Position numbers and translations under genes: made by a program. The notes beneath the pieces are model-generated. The model made no database searches. It was not told the origin of the DNA and saw only the letters and a program-made list of their open reading frames with translations. From Nodosilinea sp. FACHB-131 (GTDB lineage: Bacteria; Cyanobacteriota; Cyanobacteriia; Phormidesmidales; Phormidesmidaceae), in assembly GCF_014695395.1 (NCBI RefSeq), contig NZ_JACJOF010000013.1, positions 185,884-249,883 of the forward strand: 64,000 bases of DNA. The letters are read 5' to 3'. Positions 52,462 through 62,392 of the stretch are shown piece by piece (within the stretch, counting starts at the first letter, position 1; each line of letters starts with the position of its first letter).

Positions 52462-53940
52462 CTAACAGTCTGATCTAAGCTGCGCCACCAGCAGCAGCAG
52501 TTGGTCGATTTTCTCTCGCAGCACAGTGGCGGGCTGGTTTGAATGGTTAATCATTAGGCTAAACACCAGAGGCTCGTAGTTGGGCGGTTGCACATAGCCT
52601 GACAGCGCTACATTACCGGTCAGCGCCCCCGATTTGCCCTGCAAGCGCCTCTCTAGCGCTGTGCCTCGCAGCCGATTGCTCAGGGTACCGCTCTGGCCTG
52701 CGATCGCTAGCGAATCCCGAAACACAGCCCCTTGAGGATGGGTGGTCATTACCTGGAGGGTCTCTACCAAGGCGATCGGCGACACTAGATTGTGCCGCGA
52801 TAGCCCAGAGCCGTCCGCCAGCCGCAGAGCTGACGCATCCACCCCGATTTCTGCCAAGGCCGCCTTGACCGCCTCGCCCCCCGCTTGGCTGGCCTCCTCA
52901 ACATCGTCCCCTTCGGTGATATTCCCCCCCGCCGTTACTCCCATAGTTTTGAACAGGGCCTCAGCATAGAGGTTATCGCTATCGCGGTTGGCCAAGACCA
53001 TGAGCTCCCGGACAGAGGGAGACTCGATCGCCGCCAACTCTGGCTCTGCGATCGGGGCTGGGGTTTGCACAATCACCGTTTGCCCCACCGCCACCGACTG
53101 CCGCCGGAGAGCCTGCTCCATCGCCGCCGCAAACTGCTGGGCGGGGTTTAGTACCGCCAGATTCAGGGTCTGGGCACTGCTTCCCTGAGCCAGCTGCCCC
53201 GTCAGCCGAACTGTGGGCGAATCCCCCGTGCGCCAGACAGCCAGGGAGGTGGGAGTTGCCCCAGCGGCCACGGTCACCCCATCGTTCACTAGGGGTAGCG
53301 GGCCAGCGGGCAGCGGTTGAGGCCACACCGCGCTTAGCGGACTGCCCGCCTGGGTGGGAGCTATCTGCAATGCGATCGCATTGCGGTTGAGAATCAGGCT
53401 GTTGACCGGAGCCGCGTAGGCAAACTGAGCATCTTCCCACTCCCAGGTCGGATTAGTGGCAAACCCTGGAAAATACGAATCGTCAATGGTGAGGCGGCTG
53501 ACCTGGGTTACCCCAGACTGAGTCAATTGCTGAACCAGATTATCGATCTGCGCCGTTGTCAGACTGGGATCACCCCGTCCTACCACCCGCAGCGCGGTGC
53601 TTCCCCCCGCGTCAGGAGTGCCATAGACGGAGGTGCGCAGGCGGTAGTAGCCCCCCAGCTGGTGAGCCGCCGCCGCTGTGGTCAGCAGTTTGATATTGGA
53701 TGCTGGCGTGAAGAGGCGATCGCCGTTGCGGTTGTAGAGCGTACGGCGATTTTGCCCCTGGGTTTGCAGCACCATGCCCGTGTAGGCTTTGTCTAGGGGA
53801 GATTGGCTAAAGGCGCTGTCCAGCTGAGTTGTCAGCTGTGCCGGGCACAGAGCCGCTAAGGTCTCGGCAGCGGGAAGCATAGCGCTTAACAGACCCAGGA
53901 CAAACCCTAGACCGACAGACTTAGCCCGTGACTTCACCAT
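52462..53940 (-). CDS. dacB: D-alanyl-D-alanine carboxypeptidase/endopeptidase (S13, PBP4 type)
   Basis: The protein (492 residues from ATG 53940) starts with a signal peptide (about residues 1-30, SVGLGFVLGLLSAMLPAAET) and has the penicillin-binding triad: SNIK (PASNIKLLTTAAA), SDN (NRDSDNLYAEAL) and KSG (QGKSGALTG). It belongs to family S13 and trims or cleaves peptidoglycan cross-links in the periplasm. The frame begins at a TTG five codons earlier, but the ATG is preferred. It lies just downstream of the lytic transglycosylase gene, forming a cell-wall turnover pair. Confidence 0.92.
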   Translation of the reverse strand: MVKSRAKSVGLGFVLGLLSAMLPAAETLAALCPAQLTTQLDSAFSQSPLDKAYTGMVLQTQGQNRRTLYNRNGDRLFTPASNIKLLTTAAAAHQLGGYYRLRTSVYGTPDAGGSTALRVVGRGDPSLTTAQIDNLVQQLTQSGVTQVSRLTIDDSYFPGFATNPTWEWEDAQFAYAAPVNSLILNRNAIALQIAPTQAGSPLSAVWPQPLPAGPLPLVNDGVTVAAGATPTSLAVWRTGDSPTVRLTGQLAQGSSAQTLNLAVLNPAQQFAAAMEQALRRQSVAVGQTVIVQTPAPIAEPELAAIESPSVRELMVLANRDSDNLYAEALFKTMGVTAGGNITEGDDVEEASQAGGEAVKAALAEIGVDASALRLADGSGLSRHNLVSPIALVETLQVMTTHPQGAVFRDSLAIAGQSGTLSNRLRGTALERRLQGKSGALTGNVALSGYVQPPNYEPLVFSLMINHSNQPATVLREKIDQLLLLVAQLRSDC

Positions 53941-53975
53941 GCGCAAACCTATCAAACCTGCCCTAGCGTTCAGAC

Positions 53976-56186
53976 CTAGCCCCTAAAACCGCGATGGCGC
54001 TTTTGCAGGGTTTCGACTTGTGCGGCGATCGCCGGATCGTACAGCCGTAGATAGTTCCAGTAGCCGCCAAACACCGATTGCACATAGCCCTTCGTTTCAG
54101 GGTACGGAATTTTTTCGGCAAAGTCGTCGGCATCAATAAAGCCACCTTTGTTGATCCAACTGGCTACAGCGCCCGGTCCGGCGTTGTAGCTGGCCACCGC
54201 AAACAGTGAGTGGTTGTCGTACTCAGAGTGGGTGTAGTCAAGGTACCAGGTGCCCAGCTTGACGTTGTCTTCAGGGCTGTTGAGGTCATAACTCGCTAAC
54301 CCCGCTTGGCCCTTGATCCACTCAGCGGTGGCAGGCATCACCTGCATCAGGCCCGCCGCCCCAACTCCCGAGCGAATTTTGGCCTCAAAGCGTGACTCTT
54401 GGCGCATTAGCGCCGCTACTAGCAGAGGGTTAAGCTGGCGCTCTGCCGCCCAGGTGGTAATTAAACCTTTGTAGGGCATCGGATAGACGCCATGCCAAAA
54501 GTCGGGGCGCTGCTTGAGCTCGTGAACCACCTCGATGTCCTTGGGATCTTCGGCCAGGCTGAGGCTCGATACCTGGTAAATGCCGTTGATGTTGTCGTTC
54601 GTCCCCAACCGCATTAGCCCATCGACAAACTGTTCTTCCGGCGTTGGGTCTTGGTAGTTGGCGAACTCCATCTGCCACTGCTCCCAGGCCCGCTGGTCTT
54701 GCCCTAGCAGGTAAAGCTCTTGCAGGGTGTCAGAGCCCGTGGGTAATGGCGTACGGTGAGCGGGCGGAGCCACCGCTGGGGTCTGCGATCGCACCGACTG
54801 AAAGTCCCCCACATTCCAGCCTAAGGCCACCGCCGCCCGCCAGGCGTAGTATGACTCGGGATGTTGGGCAATCACGCTTTCTAGGGCACTCTGGGCAACA
54901 TCACTCTGGCCCAGCTGGTGGCCCCACTTACCCACCCAGTACCCGGCATCGGCAGCCAAGTCGCTATCGGGGCTGTATTTGAGCACGTCGCTACCCCAGC
55001 TGAGAGCCATAGTCAGGTCACCCTGCTCGGCGGCATTACGGGCATTTTGCAGGCGAATGTCGGCCGCCGCATCGGAGTCTCTGTACTCTTTTAAGATCAG
55101 CTCGCGGGTGGCCTGGGCCGATTCAGCACTGTTTAACTTGTCGAGAATTTTGGCCCGCTCCAGAAGTGCCGCCGCCGCCCGATCCGGGAAGCGGTTGACC
55201 ACCTGGTCAAGCACCCCGAGCGCTGCTTCGTCAGGCACACTCTGGGCCAGGCGCATGAGCCCGGTGGCGGTTTCAGACGCGTCGGGGAACTGCTGATCGA
55301 GCCGGTTGTAAAGGGCGATCGCGCGATCGCGCTTACCGCTCACCTGGGCTCCCCGTGCCGCTCGGTACAGGTTGCGGGGCGACGGCGGGGCCTGGGCATA
55401 AGCTACCGCCGCATCGCCGTAGCTGTCGATCCGCCAAAAGCCAAAGCCCACGGTTTGCCAATCTTCCGGGCTGAGCTGGCTGGCAAATTCTGTCTTGAGC
55501 CGCAGCAGAGCCGCCCCGGCGTTGGGATGGTGCAGCCCAGCTCGCGCCATAATCATCAGCAGCGGCAGGGTATCTGCCCGGTTGGGGTCGGCGGTCAGCC
55601 GCTGGTGGGCCACCTCCACCGCCTTGGGGTGGTTGGGGAACTGCTGCACCAAACGGTCCCAATAGGCCGAGTCTTGCTGGCCCAGCTCGAAAAGCAGCGG
55701 GGCGATCGCGCCATTAGTCTCATACTCTTTCAACAGGCGCTGTTGAGTTTGCTGAGCCGCCTCGGTCTGCCCCGCCGCCCGCTGAGCCTGGGCCAGCGCC
55801 AGCGCTACGTAGGGGGCCATCGCCGGGTACTCCGCCTCCAGCCCCTCCAGCAGAGGAATCGCGCTGCCGCCGCGATCTTGGGCGATTAAATCCAGCGCCA
55901 GCAGATAGCGGGCGCGGCTCTGGGTGAGCGACTCGCCGCCATCGGTCAAGGCCACTAGCGCTGCTTGGCGCTGGTCTGCGGACTGTAGAGCGAGCGTCAG
56001 CACGGGGTCATCGGCATCCAACGCCGGCGATCGCCCCAGGCCCGGCAGCAGCGATTCTTCCAAAATTGTGGTGGAGTCGCCCGGTGACGACACCGTATTC
56101 ACTAGGGCAGCAGCCATTCCTAAAGACAGGGCACCAAGCCCCGCGATCGCCACCAGGGGCAGCTTCGCCTTTAACCGTTTCACCAT
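53976..56186 (-). CDS. Lytic transglycosylase with TPR region
   Basis: From ATG 56186 the 736-residue product has a signal peptide (LPLVAIAGLGALSLGMAAAL, about residues 9-30), a long TPR-like helical part (about 60-530, e.g. PLLEGLEAEYPAMAPYVALA, LIAQDRGGSA) and a C-terminal SLT domain with the catalytic Glu in ALMRQESRFEAK, followed by GAAGLMQVMPATAEWIKGQ and SYNAGPGAV. It cleaves glycan strands with formation of anhydro ends. The frame extends to 56282 but those residues lack signal-peptide character. Adjacent dacB suggests coordinated wall remodelling. Confidence 0.9.
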   Translation of the reverse strand: MVKRLKAKLPLVAIAGLGALSLGMAAALVNTVSSPGDSTTILEESLLPGLGRSPALDADDPVLTLALQSADQRQAALVALTDGGESLTQSRARYLLALDLIAQDRGGSAIPLLEGLEAEYPAMAPYVALALAQAQRAAGQTEAAQQTQQRLLKEYETNGAIAPLLFELGQQDSAYWDRLVQQFPNHPKAVEVAHQRLTADPNRADTLPLLMIMARAGLHHPNAGAALLRLKTEFASQLSPEDWQTVGFGFWRIDSYGDAAVAYAQAPPSPRNLYRAARGAQVSGKRDRAIALYNRLDQQFPDASETATGLMRLAQSVPDEAALGVLDQVVNRFPDRAAAALLERAKILDKLNSAESAQATRELILKEYRDSDAAADIRLQNARNAAEQGDLTMALSWGSDVLKYSPDSDLAADAGYWVGKWGHQLGQSDVAQSALESVIAQHPESYYAWRAAVALGWNVGDFQSVRSQTPAVAPPAHRTPLPTGSDTLQELYLLGQDQRAWEQWQMEFANYQDPTPEEQFVDGLMRLGTNDNINGIYQVSSLSLAEDPKDIEVVHELKQRPDFWHGVYPMPYKGLITTWAAERQLNPLLVAALMRQESRFEAKIRSGVGAAGLMQVMPATAEWIKGQAGLASYDLNSPEDNVKLGTWYLDYTHSEYDNHSLFAVASYNAGPGAVASWINKGGFIDADDFAEKIPYPETKGYVQSVFGGYWNYLRLYDPAIAAQVETLQKRHRGFRG

Positions 56187-56392
56187 GGCACGCCCATGCA
56201 CTCTAGATAAGGGTTGTAGTCGAAAAGTTATCCCGTGGCGCAGTGGGGAAGCCGAAGTAAAATTTCTCCCTAGCTGACCCATGCCGTTATATCTTACCTA
56301 GCCAATCCAGGATCGATGACTTCATCCGCCCCGTCCCCGCCAGAGGCTGCCTAAGGTTTATAGTAAACAGAGCATACTAGCCCCAAGGTTGA

Positions 56393-57886
56393 ATGGAATT
56401 TCACGCCTCTAACACCCCCCTTCTAGACTGGTCTGGCGATGCCCTCATCATTGGCCTCAGCGAAGACGCCCTGCCCCTTAGCGGCACCCTGGCCGAGCTC
56501 AACAGCCGTGTCTCTGGCCTGCTGCAAGACCTGATCGACGATGTTGAATTCACCGGCAAAGACGGGGCCACCGCCATCACCCGCGTGGGCAGTGGGGCCA
56601 GATTCCGCAAGCTAGGGCTAGTTGGTCTAGGGGCTAGCAGTGCCATGACGGCCGACACGTTGCGCCGCGCCGCCGCCACCGCCGCCCGCCTCGCCAAAAA
56701 AGAAAAATCGGCCTCCCTCGGCCTGAGCATGCCCCTAGTGCAGAACGATCCGGCCCTCACCACCCAGGTCCTAGCCGAAGGCGTCAGCCTAGCCCTTCAC
56801 CAAGATAACCGTTTCAAGTCGGAGGATAAAAACGGCAAAAAGAACGGTAAAGCCCCCGTCGAACATATTCACCTGCTCGATTTAGCCGGGCAAGAGAGCA
56901 GTCTTCAAACGGCCCAAGCGATCTGCGATGGCGTTATTTTGGCCCGTGAACTGGTGTCGGCCCCGGCTAACGTTGTTACCCCAGAAGCCCTAGCCCAAAC
57001 CGCCCAGGACATCGCCACGGCTCATGGCCTAGAGCTAGAGATTCTAGAGCAAGCCGACTGCGAAGCGCTGGGCATGGGTGCCTATCTGGGAGTAGCCAAG
57101 GCCTCCGACCTACCGGCCAAGTTTATTCACCTTACCTATAAGCCTGCCGGTACACCCGCTCGCAAGCTGGCCATTATCGGCAAGGGGCTCACCTTCGACT
57201 CCGGCGGTCTCAACATCAAGGGTGCGGGCAGCGGCATCGAAATGATGAAAATCGACATGGGCGGCGCCGCCGCTATGCTCGGAGCCGCCAAGGCGATCGC
57301 TCAGCTCAAGCCCAATACCGAAGTCCACTTCATTAGCGCCGCCGCTGAAAACATGATCAGCGGTCGAGCGATGCGCCCCGGCGACATTCTCACCGCCTCC
57401 AACGGCAAAACCATTGAAGTCAACAACACCGACGCTGAGGGCCGTCTCACCCTAGCCGATGCCCTGGTGTTTGCCGAAAAGCTGGGCGTTGATGCGATCG
57501 TTGACCTGGCCACCCTCACCGGAGCCTGCATCATTGCCCTAGGCGACGATATTGCCGGACTGTTTAGCGAAAACGAGGAGCTAGCAGGGGCGATCGCCGC
57601 TGCCGCCGAAGCCGCTGGCGAAAAGTTCTGGCGTCTACCCATGGAAGAAAAATACTTCGACGGGCTCAAGTCAATTGTGGCCGACATGAAAAACACCGGT
57701 CCTCGCCCTGGCGGCTCGATCACAGCTGCTCTCTTCCTAAAGCAGTTTGTCACCTCTACTCCCTGGGTTCACCTCGACGTAGCCGGTCCCGTCTGGACCG
57801 AGAAAGAAAGTGGTTATAACAATCCCGGCGGCACGGGATTTGGGGTGCGCACCCTGGTTCACTGGGTACTTAGACAAGAGGCCTAG
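56393..57886 (+). CDS. pepA: Leucyl aminopeptidase (M17)
   Basis: The 497-residue protein has the M17 catalytic domain in its second half: [17 protein letters not shown] with one metal-binding Asp, the [14 protein letters not shown] segment, and the hallmark [14 protein letters not shown] near residue 346. The N-terminal regulatory domain is also present. It removes N-terminal residues from peptides using two metal ions. The ATG at 56393 is close to a GTTG context with no strong Shine-Dalgarno. A 22-bp-stem terminator follows. Confidence 0.96.
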   Translation: MEFHASNTPLLDWSGDALIIGLSEDALPLSGTLAELNSRVSGLLQDLIDDVEFTGKDGATAITRVGSGARFRKLGLVGLGASSAMTADTLRRAAATAARLAKKEKSASLGLSMPLVQNDPALTTQVLAEGVSLALHQDNRFKSEDKNGKKNGKAPVEHIHLLDLAGQESSLQTAQAICDGVILARELVSAPANVVTPEALAQTAQDIATAHGLELEILEQADCEALGMGAYLGVAKASDLPAKFIHLTYKPAGTPARKLAIIGKGLTFDSGGLNIKGAGSGIEMMKIDMGGAAAMLGAAKAIAQLKPNTEVHFISAAAENMISGRAMRPGDILTASNGKTIEVNNTDAEGRLTLADALVFAEKLGVDAIVDLATLTGACIIALGDDIAGLFSENEELAGAIAAAAEAAGEKFWRLPMEEKYFDGLKSIVADMKNTGPRPGGSITAALFLKQFVTSTPWVHLDVAGPVWTEKESGYNNPGGTGFGVRTLVHWVLRQEA

Positions 57887-57909
57887 GCAACTCTACCCGC
57901 ATAGGCGAC

Positions 57910-57964
57910 AACCCCACGACCTTGATGATGAGAGCAATCATCATCAAGGTCGTGGGGTTTATTG
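57910..57964 (+). terminator. Long perfect-stem terminator after pepA
   Basis: A 22-bp perfect inverted repeat (57910-57931 and 57938-57959; the arm begins AACCCCACGACC) encloses a 6-base loop and is followed by a short T-rich stretch TTTATTG. It is the longest perfect stem in the window. Confidence 0.85.
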
Positions 57965-58261
57965 TTATCTGTTCATCTATTGATGTATTAACCACAGGCA
58001 TAAACCGACCGGAACAAACCGTTCCTAAGCCCGTCTTAACCTCAAGCACACACGCGATACGCCACAAACCAGTGACTTAACCTGAAATTACTAAAATTAC
58101 TGACATTTCAAGCGGCTCTTGTGCTTAGAAATACTTAATCAGCCATGTTCTCTGTGCTAAAACACAGTAAACCAGATAAATCTTAAAAAAGCCGTAGCTC
58201 TATTGGGCTTTGGGTTCGCTATTGCATTTAAGCAGCGGTTAATTAAGGCACCACTTTTTAC

Positions 58262-58378
58262 ATGTCTATTAGACGTGAGAGTTCTCTATCTATAGTAGTT
58301 TCAGTAGCAAGTTGTTTGTTCCTAATCGTTGCTATTCTGAGCGGTTTAATCTTTTATATCTCTATGCCAACGCCCTAA
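58262..58378 (+). CDS. Possible small membrane protein (38 aa)
   Basis: ATG 58262 opens a 38-residue frame beginning MSIRRESSLSIVVSVASC, with one hydrophobic helix of about 22 residues (positions 10-33) and a short polar end SMPTP. The pattern basic N-terminus, membrane helix, stop is plausible, but the ribosome-binding site is weak (AAGG 13 bp upstream) and chance cannot be excluded. No family is recognised. Confidence 0.3.
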   Translation: MSIRRESSLSIVVSVASCLFLIVAILSGLIFYISMPTP

Positions 58379-58726
58379 GCTTCTATGTTTTTTTCAGTCG
58401 CTTAGGACTTTTTTAGATTTTAGTTCTTCTGAGGGGTTAGTCGTGCTTAGTTTCTTTCTAAGCAAACTTTAGGCTGAGAAGACATATTTAGAGGGGTCTA
58501 AAAAATCGCTTTAAGGAACCTAAGGTTTCATCCCAAAGGTAGGTATATTCCTCCTGATTTTAGCTGTAGTATTGCCTTAACTATGCTATTCGTCGGTTTG
58601 ATGAATACACTCATGGTTTTAGAAGTGAGCACACGGCCTTAGCCATCCTTGTTTTTGATGAAACCTAGATGATTACCGCAAAGGTATCATCGCTGTCTAT
58701 TTGTGTTGTCTCATTGGAATAAGCCC

Positions 58727-59515
58727 ATGAAGTTTATTGATTATTTTGACCGCATTGCGATCGTTTATCTGCCGGAGCGAAAACGACGGTTTAGAAGTAT
58801 TCAACGCCAGGTCAAACGCTTGGGCATAGAAGACAAAGTGCAATGGTTTCAGGGTTTGAAGTTCGATGACGCGGGACAATTTCCCAAAGCTAGTGTGAGA
58901 GGCTGCGTCATGAGCAACTATGAGCTGCTTCGTAAAGCTGCTGATGACAACGTTGAACGTCTCCTGCTCTTTCAAGAAGACTGCGTGCTTAGCCAACGCT
59001 TAATCCGCCAAGAGTCGGCAATTTTAGATGAACTCATCGATCGCCGCTGGGATTTTGCCTACTTTGGCTGTCAGCCTTACTCCAACGATATGGCCAACGG
59101 CAAAAAGACAACTCTCAGCCCTACGCCCGATCGCTTTTTCTCCCAAATTAGGGTTCGACAAAACATTCGTGAAACCCATTTTTGGACTTGCCAAGGTCGG
59201 GCCATTCCTAAACTTGTCGAGTTCATGGAAGCATCCTTCGATCGCCCTGTGAATCACCCAGACTGTGGCCCCATGTATTTTGATGGGTACATGAATGAAA
59301 TTCGCTACCGCAACCCAGACCTAATTACCTTAGCTGCTACACCGAATTTGGGTTGGCCTCTAAGCAGTGTAAGCAACCTCAACCCAGGCAAATTAGACCG
59401 CATTCCTGGTGTGTCTTCAGCTTTACATGTTGTTCGAGGAACCAAGAATTTTTGCTTAGAGACAGCAGACTTTGTCCGCCACAGCTTAACGCCTGGCGAC
59501 CAGCAGGTTGGTTAA
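58727..59515 (+). CDS. Glycosyltransferase family 25-like protein
   Basis: The 262-residue protein from ATG 58727 starts MKFIDYFDRIAIVYLPERKR, has a strand-rich first half with GLKFDDAGQFPKASVRGCVM and the acidic motif LFQEDCVLS near residue 90, a position where GT25 enzymes have a metal-binding acidic pair, then RRWDFAYFGCQPYSND and a C-terminal part with FWTCQGRAIPKLVEFM. It resembles LPS/capsule sugar transferases and may add sugars to surface glycans. No other glycan gene is adjacent. Confidence is moderate because the DxD motif is not standard. Confidence 0.7.
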   Translation: MKFIDYFDRIAIVYLPERKRRFRSIQRQVKRLGIEDKVQWFQGLKFDDAGQFPKASVRGCVMSNYELLRKAADDNVERLLLFQEDCVLSQRLIRQESAILDELIDRRWDFAYFGCQPYSNDMANGKKTTLSPTPDRFFSQIRVRQNIRETHFWTCQGRAIPKLVEFMEASFDRPVNHPDCGPMYFDGYMNEIRYRNPDLITLAATPNLGWPLSSVSNLNPGKLDRIPGVSSALHVVRGTKNFCLETADFVRHSLTPGDQQVG

Positions 59516-59843
59516 AGCTTTGCCAAGCTCTATCTGCCATAGCGCTGTTTAGTCACCCTATAGTATTGAATCTGGTTCAGCGTCCTGCAGGTTGTGAACC
59601 AGATGTAGACAAAAGACAGTGATTCCCGGTAAAGCCGTGGTACTCGACCCTAGAGCAGTAAAAATTGCTCTAGGGTCGAGTTGTAGGAAACCGTCTAGGT
59701 GTGAGGTGGGCTACTGCTATCAAAAAACTAATCGGCTATTATGGCAGCAAATATTGCCCCTAAGAGCTCTAGGATAAAGCTTCTAGCTTCCTAGCCTGCT
59801 GGTGCAATACCTAACACCTTGGCATTTTGGTTCGGAGAGACTC
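59516..59843. other. Region between GT25 and the second RRM gene, with two hairpins
   Basis: About 328 bp. ATCTGGTTCA at 59570-59579 pairs with 59595-59604; ACTCGACCCTAGAGCA at 59642-59657 pairs perfectly with 59666-59681 around an 8-base loop. No gene was seen. Neither hairpin is followed by a good T-tract. Confidence 0.6.
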
Positions 59844-60146
59844 GTGACTATCTACATTGGGAACTTGTCCTTTCAGGCTTCTGAGGACGACATCAAAAGT
59901 ATTTTCGCCGAATACGGTGAGGTCACCCGTATTAGCCTACCTATCGATCGCGAAACCGGTCGCAAGCGTGGCTTTGCATTTGTCGACATGGCTGATGAAG
60001 CCAAAGAAGACCAGGCGATCTCCGAGCTGGATGGAGCCGAGTGGCTGGGTCGCGAATTGCGCGTCAACAAGGCCCGCCCCCGCACTGACAATAGTGGTGA
60101 CAATCGCTCCAATCGCAGCGATCGGTTCTCCCATAATCCTCTCTAA
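59844..60146 (+). CDS. RRM-type RNA-binding protein, GTG start
   Basis: I place the start at GTG 59844: GGAGAG lies just upstream, and it gives the family start TIYIGNLSFQASEDDIKSIF. RNP2 is IYIGNL and RNP1 is RKRGFAFVDM near residues 40-49. The 100-residue protein ends in a short Arg/Asn/Ser-rich tail (RTDNSGDNRSNRSDRFSHN), as in the cold-inducible RbpA-type proteins of cyanobacteria. The longer open frame adds 14 residues that do not match. A hairpin ACCTCAA/TTGAGGT at 60161-60181 follows the gene. Confidence 0.9.
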   Translation: MTIYIGNLSFQASEDDIKSIFAEYGEVTRISLPIDRETGRKRGFAFVDMADEAKEDQAISELDGAEWLGRELRVNKARPRTDNSGDNRSNRSDRFSHNPL

Positions 60147-60306
60147 ACCAGTACTTTCAAACCTCAATCTATGGTTGAGGTAGTTCTGTGCAGAGTTGTA
60201 TCAATTGCATGGTTAGGCCGCTATTTTAACGGCTTTACCATAGGAAGCTTTAAACCGTGGTTTTACGCTATTCTTCATCCACTGCCGTTGGTTGAACAGG
60301 ATAGCT

Positions 60307-61794
60307 ATGGGACGGTGGCAATGGGTACTTTTTCCGCTAGGGCTACTGGTTGGCTTAGGCGCATTGCTGTTGCTAGCTGACTCCTTGCTGCGCCTTTACA
60401 ACTTGTTGGCACTGGTATCACCCCTGCTGGCTCGGGCAACGCTGAGCGTAATTGCAATCCTTGGTTCAGTATCGCTAGGGGCTGTTATCTATCGACTATG
60501 GCCTTTTTTACGTCCTCGCCGCCGTCGCCATCTTCAAGCTCCTCGCCATGCTGAAGAGGCGGCCGCGGTCAACCTACTCGCGGTACAGCGCCAAGTTGAG
60601 CAAATTCAAGACCAGGTGGCCCGCCAAGCGCTACAGCAAAAAGCGTTGAATCTGCAGTTGGATCTAAACACTCGTGCTCTAACCATTGCCGTCTTTGGAG
60701 TGGGGTCAGCAGGGAAAACAGCGCTAATCAACGGGCTTTTAGGGCAATCCGTCGGTGAGGTGGGCGCCGCTATGGGCACAACACAAGTTCAGCATGCCTA
60801 TGCCTGGACTATGCCCAACAGTCCTAGGAACATTCAAATTATTGATACGCCCGGTATTGCAGAAGTTGGCATCGCTGGTACAGAGCGGGAAACAGAAGCT
60901 CGTAGAACTGCGACCGAAGCTGATTTAATTGTGTTTGTTATCGACGATGACCTGCGGCAGGCGGAATATGCTGTATTGAAAATGCTGATGGACATAGGCA
61001 AGCGGGTATTGGTAGTGCTCAATAAGGCCGATCGCTACGTTGAAGCCGACCTAGAAGCATTGCTAGATCGCCTGCGATCGCGTATTGTGCCACCCCTCAA
61101 CCCCGATGATGTCATTGCCGTAGCGGCATTACCTCAGCCTTTGCCTCAGGTAGGCGGTGGTTGGCTGCAAATGCAGCCTAATCTCTCACCCCTACAGACA
61201 CGTCTCGCCGACCTACTTCGCCAAGAAGGCGAAACCCTGATCGCTGACAACCTGTTGCTACAAACTCAGCAGCTTGGAGAAACGGCTCGGCAGATGATCA
61301 ATGACCAACGGCAGATCCAAGCGGAGACAGTTATCGACCGTTACCAGTGGCTTGGAGCAGGGGCGATCGCGGTCACCCCTCTGCCTGGCCTTGATTTCTT
61401 AGCTACAGCCGCCATCAATGCCCAGATGGTTGTTGAACTAAGTCAAATCTATGGCTGCGAGGTCAGCCTAGAAGAAGGCAAAGCCTTGGCTTTATCAGTA
61501 GCTAAAACACTAACCGGTCTAGGGCTGGTTAAAGGTACTGTAGACCTGCTGGCTTTGGGATTGCAAACCAACTTAGCTACCGTGATCGCCGGGCGTGCGC
61601 TCAAAGGAGCCAGCGGTGCATACCTAACCCGCATTGCCGGCAAAAGCTTTGTGGAGTATTTTCGCCACAATCAAAGCTGGGGAGACGACGGGATGAGTGC
61701 GGTTGTCGAGCAGCAGTTTCGTCTCAACCAGCGTGATGCTATCGTGAAAGCGTTTGTCAAAGAGGCGATTGCCCGAATTACACCAACAGCCTAA
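60307..61794 (+). CDS. GTP-binding protein with DUF697-like C-terminus
   Basis: From ATG 60307 (AGG box at 60298-60300) the 495-residue product has two N-terminal membrane helices (about residues 3-28 and 38-62), an Era-like GTPase domain with G1 GVGSAGKTALINGLLG, G3 IIDTPGIAE and G4 VLNKADRY, and a C-terminal region with hydrophobic helices of the DUF697 type (GAGAIAVTPLPGLDFLATAA, ELSQIYGCEVSLEEG). This resembles the YcjF group of membrane GTPases, function unknown. The TTG at 60292 is an alternative start. It is closed by a terminator at 61900. Confidence 0.85.
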   Translation: MGRWQWVLFPLGLLVGLGALLLLADSLLRLYNLLALVSPLLARATLSVIAILGSVSLGAVIYRLWPFLRPRRRRHLQAPRHAEEAAAVNLLAVQRQVEQIQDQVARQALQQKALNLQLDLNTRALTIAVFGVGSAGKTALINGLLGQSVGEVGAAMGTTQVQHAYAWTMPNSPRNIQIIDTPGIAEVGIAGTERETEARRTATEADLIVFVIDDDLRQAEYAVLKMLMDIGKRVLVVLNKADRYVEADLEALLDRLRSRIVPPLNPDDVIAVAALPQPLPQVGGGWLQMQPNLSPLQTRLADLLRQEGETLIADNLLLQTQQLGETARQMINDQRQIQAETVIDRYQWLGAGAIAVTPLPGLDFLATAAINAQMVVELSQIYGCEVSLEEGKALALSVAKTLTGLGLVKGTVDLLALGLQTNLATVIAGRALKGASGAYLTRIAGKSFVEYFRHNQSWGDDGMSAVVEQQFRLNQRDAIVKAFVKEAIARITPTA

Positions 61795-61899
61795 GGTTAA
61801 TCTTAGAGAAAACCAGCCATTCTTTTTCAGCAGGCTAATTAACCAGAGAACAGCCAACCTTCCGGGCATACTACAGGATAGCCATATCTATTCACCCCC

Positions 61900-61945
61900 G
61901 TCAGCCCTAGACTCGGTTACTCGCCGGCAGGGCTGGCTTTTTATT
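61900..61945 (+). terminator. Rho-independent terminator after the GTPase gene
   Basis: GTCAGCCCT at 61900-61908 pairs (one wobble) with AGGGCTGGC at 61929-61937 across a 20-base loop and is followed by TTTTTATT. It ends the GTPase transcript before the convergent gene at 61960. Confidence 0.7.
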
Positions 61946-61959
61946 GAGCTTCGTAGATT

Positions 61960-62250
61960 TTACCCCAGCCCTGAATCCTCGAAGTCGGGGCAGTCAATGG
62001 CAGATTCTGACAACGCAGTCTTAGGATGTATAGGGCACTTTAGACGATGGTCGTTGGTGAAGTAGCGGCAATCCGCACAAGGAATTTTGTGCATCACAGT
62101 CGCTCGGCTTACCCCATCTCGTACAGTTAGCACCAGATTCCAAAGGGTGAGCCCTACCATTAACCAAGCCACAACAAAGCAGAAGGGCACTAGCACAGTC
62201 TGCACTAGCGACACCAACCACACTGGCAGAGCCATGAGTTGTAGCACCAT
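61960..62250 (-). CDS. Small membrane protein with cysteine-rich tail
   Basis: The 96-residue product has an N-terminal membrane part (two short hydrophobic segments, about residues 4-25 and 24-44) and a soluble C-terminal half with CADCRYFTNDHRLKCPIHP and a third cysteine in DCPDFE. The CxxC-x9-C pattern suggests metal or Fe-S binding, or disulfides. I know similar cyanobacterial proteins only as hypothetical. It starts at ATG 62250 and is convergent to the GTPase gene. Confidence 0.7.
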   Translation of the reverse strand: MVLQLMALPVWLVSLVQTVLVPFCFVVAWLMVGLTLWNLVLTVRDGVSRATVMHKIPCADCRYFTNDHRLKCPIHPKTALSESAIDCPDFEDSGLG

Positions 62251-62392
62251 AATTCAAAGCCCGAGGCTCACTTCCTCAGTTCCTGGCTATCATTTTAAGC
62301 TTGGTGCTCACTGCGATCCACAAATTATTGAATTTAGATGTTCTGCAATACTGTGCCAAGAGGGTTAACTACTGCTGTGTTGGGTTGGATCC

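Larger units (their letters stand above)
57887..58726. other. Intergenic region after pepA, AT-rich
   Basis: About 840 bp. It begins with the strong terminator at 57910-57964. Around 58012 a short palindrome GGAAC-AAACC-GTTCC occurs. A 38-codon frame at 58262-58378 (see separate entry) is the only candidate gene. From 58030 on the sequence is AT-rich with no further frames I would support. Confidence 0.5.
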
